5,222 nucleotides of DNA from Novosphingobium sp. GTDB lineage: Bacteria > Pseudomonadota > Alphaproteobacteria > Sphingomonadales > Sphingomonadaceae. Under the pieces are notes generated by a model. That model worked only from the letters and a program-made list of their open reading frames with translations, did not search any database and was not told the origin of the DNA. The number at the start of each line of letters is the position of its first letter. The first letter of the stretch is position 1. The stretch is taken from NCBI GenBank assembly GCA_027490345.1, contig JAIXYF010000274.1:1-5222 (forward strand), read 5' to 3'. The translations under genes and the position numbers were made by a program. Below are positions 1 through 5,222 of the stretch, in pieces.

Positions 1-763
1 AGCGCACCTCCTGTTTGATGATGCCCCGCAGGCCCTGTTCGAAAAGGTGGAGCAGGTGGTGCGCCTGATCCGTTCGAAGGGCGTGGGCGTCTATTTCGTT
101 TCGCAGAACCCGATCGACATTCCCGAAAAGATCGCCGGGCAACTGGGCAACCGGGTGCAGCACGCCCTGCGCGCGTTCACGCCGCGCGATCAGAAGGCAA
201 TCCGCGCGGCGGCAGAGACCTTCCGCATCAATCCCGATCTCGATGTGGAGACGGTGATCACCGAGCTGAAAGTGGGTGAGGCGCTGGTCTCCACGCTCGA
301 TGCCGATGGCGCGCCGGGGATCGTGCAGCGCACGCTGGTGGCGCCGCCGCGTTCGCGCCTTGGCCCGCTGGACGCGAAGGAGCGCGCGATCATCCAGTCG
401 ATCAGTCCCTATGATGGCAAGTATGAGGCGGCGGTGAACCGCGAGTCTGCCGCAGAAGTGCTGGCCCAGAAGGCTGTCGATGCGGCAGCCGCCGCGCAGC
501 AGGTGGAGGCCGAGGGCGAGGAGGCGCAGCGCGCCAGCGCCCGGCAGACGCCATCGATGTGGGGCAAGGCAGGCAAGGCCGCCGTGGGCGCGATTGCCGC
601 TTCGGCGGGATCGGTGATCGCCGCGCAGATGACAGGCCGCAAATCGCGCGCGTCGCCCATCGAATCCGGCGCCAGCGCGATTGTCGGCACGATTGCCACA
701 TCGATCGGCGGCGCGGCATTCGGCCGGTTTGCACGCGGGCTGCTTGGCGGGTTGCTGCGCTGA
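1..763 (+). CDS. HerA-like/YjgR (DUF853) ATPase, 3' part only
   Basis: Partial gene running in from the left edge; the reading frame is open from base 2, giving 253 visible residues to a TGA stop at 761-763. The first residues, AHLLFDDAP, fit the end of the Walker B region (DEAHLLF) of HerA/FtsK-like RecA-fold ATPases, and the lone first base (a) is compatible with a preceding GAA Glu codon. Next come VYFVSQNPIDIP and GQLGNRVQHALRAFTPRDQ, then AAETFRINP and DVETVITELKVGEALVS, which are hallmarks of the DUF853/YjgR family. After about visible residue 135 there is an Ala/Glu/Gln-rich probable helix, then a Gly/Ala-rich hydrophobic tail ending in RGLLGGLLR, as is usual for the family. The protein is a predicted cytoplasmic ATPase related to the HerA DNA-translocating helicases; its cellular role is not established. 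Walker A and the true start lie outside the window. Family assignment is firm, function is not. Confidence 0.93.
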   Translation, partial: AHLLFDDAPQALFEKVEQVVRLIRSKGVGVYFVSQNPIDIPEKIAGQLGNRVQHALRAFTPRDQKAIRAAAETFRINPDLDVETVITELKVGEALVSTLDADGAPGIVQRTLVAPPRSRLGPLDAKERAIIQSISPYDGKYEAAVNRESAAEVLAQKAVDAAAAAQQVEAEGEEAQRASARQTPSMWGKAGKAAVGAIAASAGSVIAAQMTGRKSRASPIESGASAIVGTIATSIGGAAFGRFARGLLGGLLR

Positions 764-772
764 GAGCCCCTG

Positions 773-788
773 ATCCGCCCGCGCGGAT
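773..788 (+). terminator. Small GC hairpin after the ATPase stop (possible weak terminator)
   Basis: ATCCGC (773-778) and GCGGAT (783-788) form a perfect 6-bp stem around a 4-base loop, starting 10 bases past the ATPase stop codon. No T-tract follows, so it is not a canonical intrinsic terminator. It may mark a Rho-dependent or weak 3' end, or be chance in GC-rich DNA. Confidence 0.3.
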
Positions 789-816
789 GCCTGCACCGGC
801 CCGTCTCATCCACTGT

Positions 817-864
817 CGTTCGACGAGCGGCATTCGACGAGTGGAAGGGGCGGCTCGTCGAACG
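817..864. repeat. Intergenic 12-bp perfect inverted repeat
   Basis: CGTTCGACGAGC at 817-828 is the exact reverse complement of GCTCGTCGAACG at 853-864, separated by 24 bases. In RNA this would be a 12-bp stem of mixed sequence. It lies midway in the gap between the ATPase stop and the aminopeptidase start, about 95 bases before that start. There is no T-tract after the right arm, which is followed by GGGTTG. It could be a REP-like dispersed palindrome, a transcript-end or 5'-leader structure, or a protein-binding site. The structure is directly visible; the role is unknown. Confidence 0.8.
819..844. repeat. Direct repeat, two copies of TTCGACGAGnGG
   Basis: TTCGACGAGCGG (819-830) and TTCGACGAGTGG (833-844) are direct repeats with one mismatch and a 14-base period. 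The second copy can also pair with the inverted arm at 854-862, giving a 9-bp stem with a 12-base loop, so this region can form two mutually exclusive hairpins that share one right arm. The function is unknown. Confidence 0.7.
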
Positions 865-948
865 GGGTTGCGATTGGAACCGGATCGGGGCAGGCACAGG
901 GCATTCCACACCGGCTATTCCGCACTGGACCTGCGCCGGTTTGAGCTG

Positions 949-953
949 AAAGG
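949..953 (+). promoter_or_regulatory. Ribosome binding site of the aminopeptidase gene
   Basis: AAAGG sits 5 bases before the ATG at 959, which is normal Shine-Dalgarno spacing. An in-frame TGA at 947-949 lies just upstream, so no longer version of the protein is possible and the ATG at 959 is fixed as the furthest upstream start. I could not identify a convincing promoter in 865-948. Confidence 0.7.
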
Positions 954-958
954 TTCTC

Positions 959-3622
959 ATGCGTTCCATCGTTTTCGCCGCGACGTTGCTCGCCGGCACG
1001 TTCCTTGTTTCTCCTGCATCCGCCCAGCAACCTGCCACCGAAGCCCCGATTCCTGCCGAAGCCGGCACGATGCCGGCCGGCAAGCTTGATGGCGCCGTGG
1101 TGCCGCAGAGCTATCGGCTCGATCTGACTGTCGATCCGGCCAAGGACCGCTTCACTGGCCATATCGAGATCGAGGCCGAGGTTAAGAAGGCCGGGCGCTA
1201 TGTGTGGATGCACGGGCGCGATCTGAAAGTGGCCAAAGTGACCGCGCTGGTCGGCGGGCAGCCGGTTTCGGGCACGTTCCGCCAAGTCGATCCGACAGGC
1301 GTTGCGCTCGTCACGTTCGATGCGCCGCTGCCTGCAGGCAAGACCACCTTCGCGTTCGATTATGACGCGCCGTTTGGCGATGGCCCGGCCGGCATGTTCC
1401 GCGTGAAAGTGGGCGATGACTGGTATTCGTGGACCCAGTTCGAATCGACCGACGCGCGTGCCGCGTTTCCTGCATTCGATCAGCCCGGCTTCAAGGTGCC
1501 GTGGACCGTCACTCTGCGCACGCCGGAAGGCCTCAAGGCGGTGAGCAATGCGCCCGAAGTGAAGACCGAGACGGCGAACGGCATGACGGTGCATAGTTTC
1601 GCGCCAACGCTGCCGCTGCCAAGCTATCTCGTAGCGATGATGGTTGGCCCGTTCGTGAGCGTGGAAGGCGCGGTGCCGCCCACCCCGCAGCGCAGCGCGC
1701 CGCTGCCGGTGCGGATCGTCTCGACGAAGGAGAACGCGGGCAAGCTCAGTTTCGCGCTGGAAGGCACGAAGGGCATTGTCGAGCACCTCGAGGCCTATTT
1801 TGGCCAGAGTTTCCCCTATCCCAAGCTGGATCAGATCACCTCGCCGATCATGCCCGGCGCCATGGAGAACGCGGGCGCAGACCTCTATGCCGACAGCCTC
1901 CTCATCATGGATGACAAGGCCTCGACCGCGCAGAAGCGCAACTTCGGCATGGTCGTCAGCCACGAACTGGCACACCAGTGGTTCGGCGATCTCGTCACCC
2001 CGGCGTGGTGGGATGATATCTGGCTGAACGAAAGCTTCGCCAACTGGATGGGCTTCCGCATCGGCAACGAATGGCGCCCCGACCTCAACATTGGTGCTGG
2101 CGGTCTGGCCGAGGGCTTTGGCGCGATGGGCATCGATGCGCTGGCGGCAGGCCGCCCGATACATCAGCCGATCGAAAAGAATTCCCAGATCGATGCCGCC
2201 TTCGATACGATCACCTATGGCAAGGGTGGCCACGTGGTGGCCATGATCGCCGCCTTCATGGGCGATACCAAGTTCCGCGACGGCGTGCGCGGCTATATGG
2301 CAGCGCACAAGTATGGCAACGCGACCAGCGCTGATTTCTTCAAGGCCATGGCCGAGGCAGCGGGCGATCCGCGCATCTTGCCCGCAATGCAGAGCTTCAC
2401 CGATCAGCAGGGCGTGCCGCTGGTCACGCTGAAGCGCGCCGGGACGGACAGCTGGCAGGTGACGCAGAGCCGCTATGCCCGGCTGGGCATGAGCGGCCCG
2501 GCGACGAAGTGGGGCATTCCGCTCTGCCTGCGCCAGGGCGATATCCGCGAGTGCACGCTGCTCACGGGCACCTCGGCCACCGTCACGATCAAGAGCGCCG
2601 GGCCGATCATGCCCAACGCGGGCGGCACGGGTTATTACCGCTTCGAATTGCCCGCGAAGGAGTGGGACGCGCTGATCGCGGCGACGCCGACGCTGAAGAG
2701 CGGGGAAGCGCTGGCGGTGATGGATAGCCTGAATGCCAGTTTCTACGCGGGCCGGGCCAGTGCCGATCAACTGATCGCGGGCGCCCGCGCGCTGGCGGCC
2801 AATCCGGATAGCTACGCCAGCGGCGATGCCACCGGCCTGCTGCAGGCCATGGCCGATCGCGGCGTGATCGCGGATAGCGCCAAGCCGCAGTTCCGCGCGT
2901 TTGTCGATGCGCTCTATGCGCCGCAGCTCAAGGCGCTGGGGTTTGATCCGCGCGCCGGTGCGCATGCCGGGGACGATGCAGAACGGCAGCAGCGCCGCAT
3001 GCAGCTTGTCGAACTGCTGGCTGGAACCGCGCGTGATGGGGTGCTGCGAACGCAGCTTGCAGCGGCAGCTGATGCTTATCTTGGCGGGGATGCCAGTGCG
3101 CTCGATCCCGCGTTGTTCGGCGCGGCGTTCGATGCCTGGCTCGCCACGCGCAAGCTGGACGGTGCAAAGACGCTGCTGGACAAGGCGCTCGCTTCGGAAG
3201 ATCCGCTGTTCCGTCCTGCTGCACTGGGCGCTGTCGGATCGAGCGGCGATGCGGCGACAGCAAAGTGGCTGCTCGACGAATTTCAGGACAAGCGCCTGCG
3301 CCAGTCCGAGAAGCTCAATTTCGTGCGTTCGGTGGTCATCACGCCCGAAACGCGCGACTGGGGCTATAGCTGGATGAAAGCCCACCTCGACGAGCTGCTT
3401 GGCGGCGGCGCGGGCATCTTCTTCGGTGCGCGGCTGCCGCAGATCCTCTCGAACTTCTGCTCGGTGGCAGCAGCGGATGAATTCGAAGGGCTGCGCGCCA
3501 AGTTTGCGGGCAAATCGGGCGCACTCGAACTGGAGCGACTGGTTGAGCGGGTGCGCTCGTGCGGCAAGCTCAAGGATGCGCGCGGTGCCGAACTGACGGC
3601 AGCCGTGGCGAAGCTCAAGTAA
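959..3622 (+). CDS. Exported M1-family zinc aminopeptidase
   Basis: Complete 887-residue protein, the usual size for two-part M1 aminopeptidases (gluzincins), which remove N-terminal residues from peptides. Residues 1-22 are a Sec signal peptide with a hydrophobic core and a likely cut after SPASA (A22/Q23), so the enzyme should act in the periplasm or outside the cell. The N-terminal beta domain spans about 30-215 and contains QFESTDAR (160-167), whose Glu162 matches the residue that helps bind the substrate N-terminus. The catalytic domain holds GAMEN at 300-304, HELAH at 335-339 and Glu358 exactly 18 residues on, giving ligands His335, His339 and Glu358 with catalytic Glu336. Tyr420 in ITYGKGG is the transition-state tyrosine. 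From about 515, with GYYR at 558-561, an ERAP1-like helical C-terminal domain follows. All active-site residues are present. The start is set by AAAGG 5 bases upstream and an in-frame stop just before it. The gene converges on the sensor kinase gene and overlaps its 3' end by 8 bases. Substrate preference cannot be read from the sequence. Confidence 0.97.
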   Translation: MRSIVFAATLLAGTFLVSPASAQQPATEAPIPAEAGTMPAGKLDGAVVPQSYRLDLTVDPAKDRFTGHIEIEAEVKKAGRYVWMHGRDLKVAKVTALVGGQPVSGTFRQVDPTGVALVTFDAPLPAGKTTFAFDYDAPFGDGPAGMFRVKVGDDWYSWTQFESTDARAAFPAFDQPGFKVPWTVTLRTPEGLKAVSNAPEVKTETANGMTVHSFAPTLPLPSYLVAMMVGPFVSVEGAVPPTPQRSAPLPVRIVSTKENAGKLSFALEGTKGIVEHLEAYFGQSFPYPKLDQITSPIMPGAMENAGADLYADSLLIMDDKASTAQKRNFGMVVSHELAHQWFGDLVTPAWWDDIWLNESFANWMGFRIGNEWRPDLNIGAGGLAEGFGAMGIDALAAGRPIHQPIEKNSQIDAAFDTITYGKGGHVVAMIAAFMGDTKFRDGVRGYMAAHKYGNATSADFFKAMAEAAGDPRILPAMQSFTDQQGVPLVTLKRAGTDSWQVTQSRYARLGMSGPATKWGIPLCLRQGDIRECTLLTGTSATVTIKSAGPIMPNAGGTGYYRFELPAKEWDALIAATPTLKSGEALAVMDSLNASFYAGRASADQLIAGARALAANPDSYASGDATGLLQAMADRGVIADSAKPQFRAFVDALYAPQLKALGFDPRAGAHAGDDAERQQRRMQLVELLAGTARDGVLRTQLAAAADAYLGGDASALDPALFGAAFDAWLATRKLDGAKTLLDKALASEDPLFRPAALGAVGSSGDAATAKWLLDEFQDKRLRQSEKLNFVRSVVITPETRDWGYSWMKAHLDELLGGGAGIFFGARLPQILSNFCSVAAADEFEGLRAKFAGKSGALELERLVERVRSCGKLKDARGAELTAAVAKLK

Positions 3623-5051
3623 GCGGCAGACGCAGCGTGGCGGTGAGGCCTTTGGTCTCGCCGCCCTCCATGCGGTTGGTGAGGGTGAGCGCGCCGCCAT
3701 GCTGATCGGCAATGGCGCGCGCGAGCGTGAGGCCGAGGCCCGCGCCGCCCGTGGCCGAATTGCGTGAAGCTTCGAGCCGGGTGAACGGCTCCATCATCCG
3801 GGCGATTTCGTGGTCTGGAATGCCGGGGCCGTCGTCTTCCACCGTCAGCACGGCGTCCCTGCCTTCGCGGTGGAGGCTGACGCGGGCGCGCCTGCCATAG
3901 CGCAGCGCGTTGGAGACAAGATTGCGCATGGCGCGGCGCAGCCATGTGGCGCGCAGCGGCATGACGATGCGGGTCGCATTGCCCAGCGTGACATCCTCGC
4001 CCATGTCCTCATATTCGCCCACCACATCGGCAACGAGCGCGCTGAGTTCGGTCGACTCAAGCGGATCAGAGGGGCGGCCGACGCGCGCCAGGCTCAGGAT
4101 ATCGTCGAGCGAGCGGTTGATGTCCTCGATGGTGGCTGCCATGCGGGCGCGTTCGCCTTCGTCTTCCACCGCCTCGATCCGCACGCGCAGCGCGGCGAGC
4201 GGGGTTTTCAGATCGTGGCCGATCGCGCCAAGCATCACGTCCTTCTCGTCAAGCAGCGCGCCGACGCGGCGTTCCATGGCGTTGTGCGCCACGATCAGGC
4301 GGCGGATATCGTCTGGCCCTTCGGGTTCCAGCTGCCCGGCCAGCGCGCGCGAGCGGGCAAAACCTTCGACTTGTGCCGTCAGCGCTTTCAGCGGGCGCGC
4401 GATGCGGCGCAGGATCAGCGCCACCGCGCCGACAAGGACGATGTAGATGAACAGGGTTTGCAGCACGAGCGTGGTGAGCATCGCGCGCTCGGTGCGCGGG
4501 GCGAGCAGGCGCGCGGTGAGCCAGGTGCCGTCGGCGCGGCCGATGGCGGCAATGATCAGGCGGCGGCGCGGGGTGCCGGGCGGGCGGCCCATGCGCGCCT
4601 CGCGCCGGGCCAGCCATGCGGCAATCGCCGGATCGCGCGCCGGATCGCGCTCGGCCACAAACAGCCGGGTTGCATCGACGCCCTGCGCTTCGAGCACATC
4701 GCGTAGCGCGTGCTCAATCTCCGGGCGGCGGCGATCCCCCGCCATCTGGGGGGCGCGGCGTTCTTCCTGCACGCGCAAGGGGCGCGGCATACGAAAGCCG
4801 ATTTCCGGCCCTTCACCATCCGGGGGCGGCAGAGGGCCGAACTGCGCGCGCGGGTTGCGGCCCAGCAGGCTGAACGCGGCGTAATTGACCAGACCGGCGA
4901 AGTGCCGCTCGTGCTGCATCCGCCACATCAACGCAGCGGAAAGCCCCTGCGCCACCATCAGCGCAAGCGCGATGGCCAGCAGCATCTGTCCTTGCAGGCT
5001 GCGCGGCCACAGGCGCCATCCGGAGCGCTGCGGTTCAGCCATCGGATTCAA
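3615..5051 (-). CDS. Sensor histidine kinase (EnvZ-like, HAMP-HisKA-HATPase)
   Basis: Complete inner-membrane sensor kinase of a two-component system, 478 residues from a TTG start at 5051-5049, or 475 from the ATG at 5042-5040. A basic N-terminus precedes membrane helix 1 (about 22-43). A periplasmic sensor region of about 145 residues follows, rich in Pro and Arg, with no sensor domain I recognise. Membrane helix 2 is about 191-214. A HAMP linker (about 215-265) leads to the HisKA helix with IGHDLKTPL, where His279 is the phosphorylated residue. The ATPase domain has the N box (NLVSNALRYG, 377-386), G1 box (DDGPGIP, 406-412), F box (EPFTRLEASRN, 421-431) and G2 box (GGAGLGLTLA, 435-444), so the kinase looks intact. 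The TTG start overlaps the upstream regulator's stop (TTGA), and AAGGTG lies 11 bases before it; the ATG sits about 20 bases from that motif and would depend on translational coupling. The partner is the OmpR-type regulator just upstream. The signal and target genes are unknown. Confidence 0.96.
   Translation of the reverse strand: MNPMAEPQRSGWRLWPRSLQGQMLLAIALALMVAQGLSAALMWRMQHERHFAGLVNYAAFSLLGRNPRAQFGPLPPPDGEGPEIGFRMPRPLRVQEERRAPQMAGDRRRPEIEHALRDVLEAQGVDATRLFVAERDPARDPAIAAWLARREARMGRPPGTPRRRLIIAAIGRADGTWLTARLLAPRTERAMLTTLVLQTLFIYIVLVGAVALILRRIARPLKALTAQVEGFARSRALAGQLEPEGPDDIRRLIVAHNAMERRVGALLDEKDVMLGAIGHDLKTPLAALRVRIEAVEDEGERARMAATIEDINRSLDDILSLARVGRPSDPLESTELSALVADVVGEYEDMGEDVTLGNATRIVMPLRATWLRRAMRNLVSNALRYGRRARVSLHREGRDAVLTVEDDGPGIPDHEIARMMEPFTRLEASRNSATGGAGLGLTLARAIADQHGGALTLTNRMEGGETKGLTATLRLPLT
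3639..3665 (+). terminator. 12-bp triloop hairpin just past the aminopeptidase stop
   Basis: In + strand RNA, 3639-3650 (GGCGGTGAGGCC) pairs with 3654-3665 (GGTCTCGCCGCC) around a 3-base TTT loop, with ten Watson-Crick pairs and two G-U pairs. It begins 17 bases past the aminopeptidase TAA, where a 3' end would be expected. There is no T-tract after it (CTCC follows), so it is at best an atypical terminator or a 3'-end stabilising stem. On the - strand transcript the two G-U pairs become A-C mismatches, so the fold favours the + strand. It lies within the coding sequence for kinase residues 463-471, so its sequence is also under protein constraint and may be coincidental. Confidence 0.4.
4627..4650 (-). 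repeat. 12-bp perfect tandem duplication inside the kinase gene
   Basis: GCCGGATCGCGC occurs twice back to back (4627-4638 and 4639-4650). It stays in frame and encodes RDPARDPA (residues 135-142) in the periplasmic sensor region. Being a multiple of three, it adds four residues without breaking the gene. It looks like replication slippage or local duplication. Confidence 0.8.
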
Positions 5052-5222
5052 GCATGGGTTGGCACCTTGCGCACTTCGGCGGCCAGCATGTAGCCGCCGC
5101 CCCAGACGGTCTGGATCAGTTCGGGATTGCGGCTGTCGCGCTCGATCTTGCGGCGCAGGCGGCTGATCTGGTTGTCCACCGCGCGGTCGAACAAGTGTGC
5201 CTCGCGGCCCTGCACCATATCG
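5048..5222 (-). CDS. OmpR-family response regulator, C-terminal end only
   Basis: Partial gene entering from the right edge; 57 residues are visible before a TGA at 5050-5048. They form the end of a winged-helix DNA-binding domain of the OmpR/PhoB type. FDRAVDNQISRLRRKIE is the recognition-helix region and LIQTVWGGGYMLA is the C-terminal beta-hairpin wing; both closely match the known OmpR pattern (VDVQISRLRR, IQTVWGLGY). About 11 residues follow the wing. The receiver domain with its phosphorylated Asp, and the gene start, are outside the window. Its stop overlaps the start of the kinase gene by 4 bases on the same strand, so the two are one operon, regulator first. Family assignment is firm; the regulon is unknown. 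Confidence 0.95.
   Translation of the reverse strand, partial: DMVQGREAHLFDRAVDNQISRLRRKIERDSRNPELIQTVWGGGYMLAAEVRKVPTHA

Noticed and set aside
876..899. GGAAC (876-880) as a possible -35 of an EcfG-type general stress promoter for the aminopeptidase gene
   Set aside because: No GTT -10 element is found at the required 16-17 base spacing; 897-899 reads CAG. The match is only five bases and is not supported.
893..921. GGCACA and TATTCC as a sigma-70-like promoter before the aminopeptidase gene
   Set aside because: Each hexamer matches only about three of six consensus bases, which is not above background.
3586..3601. TGCCG-AACTGA-CGGCA stem as a terminator for the kinase operon
   Set aside because: The stem is only 5 bp, has no following T-tract on the - strand, and lies in the aminopeptidase coding sequence; it is well within chance for GC-rich DNA.
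806..3712. A 968-codon open frame on the - strand, the longest in the window, opposite the aminopeptidase gene
   Set aside because: It uses the same codon triplets as the aminopeptidase gene read backwards. In this register its stops would correspond to sense TTA, CTA and TCA codons, which this GC-rich gene never uses, so the frame stays open for trivial reasons. Its product is low-complexity Arg/Ala/His-rich with no recognisable domain, while the sense protein has all M1 catalytic motifs.
3810..4706. A 298-codon open frame on the + strand opposite the kinase gene
   Set aside because: It is again exactly in register with the sense codons, so it is open only because the kinase gene avoids TTA, CTA and TCA here. 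The product is His/Ala/Arg-rich with no domain, and the sense strand carries every histidine kinase box.
1..5222. Search for a novel defence, mobile or RNA-guided system
   Set aside because: All long genes belong to well-known families in normal arrangements. There are no transposase, integrase, toxin-antitoxin or nuclease genes, no terminal repeats and no spaced repeat array. The only ATPase is a YjgR/DUF853 type, with no nuclease (such as NurA) or SIR2 partner visible downstream to suggest a HerA-based defence system.

Overview
The window is GC-rich DNA with dense coding and a strong bias against A/T-ending codons. It looks like chromosome of an alphaproteobacterium, most plausibly a sphingomonad (Novosphingobium/Sphingomonas-like). 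That placement rests on the style of the proteins (a YjgR/DUF853 ATPase, an exported M1 aminopeptidase, an OmpR/EnvZ-type pair) and on codon use; no rRNA or other marker gene is present, so it is an inference.

Layout, left to right. (1) 1-763, + strand: the 3' part of a HerA-like/YjgR (DUF853) ATPase gene, entering from the left edge just after its presumed Walker B motif. (2) 764-958: a 195-base intergenic gap holding a small hairpin right after the stop and a more striking element, three copies of TTCGACGAG (two direct, one inverted), which includes a perfect 12-bp inverted repeat. (3) 959-3622, + strand: a complete gene for a secreted M1-family zinc aminopeptidase (887 aa) with signal peptide, GAMEN and HExxH-X18-E motifs and an ERAP1-like C-terminal domain. 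(4) 3615-5051, - strand: a complete sensor histidine kinase gene, convergent with the aminopeptidase gene and overlapping its stop by 8 bases. (5) 5048-5222, - strand: the 3' end of an OmpR-family response regulator gene, lying upstream of the kinase and overlapping it by 4 bases (TTGA), so the two form one two-component operon running leftward.

How the genes relate: the regulator and kinase are clearly one signalling unit. The aminopeptidase is probably a periplasmic peptide-degrading enzyme. Its convergent arrangement with the two-component operon means it is not co-transcribed with it, and nothing here shows that the pair regulates it. The ATPase is an independent housekeeping-type gene.

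I see no mobile element, RNA gene, CRISPR array or phage signature. This is mostly an ordinary core-genome region. The points worth a second look are small: the intergenic triple repeat, the hairpin just past the aminopeptidase stop inside the kinase gene, the convergent coding overlap, a 12-bp tandem duplication in the kinase sensor domain, the likely TTG start of the kinase, and the paired cysteines of the aminopeptidase.
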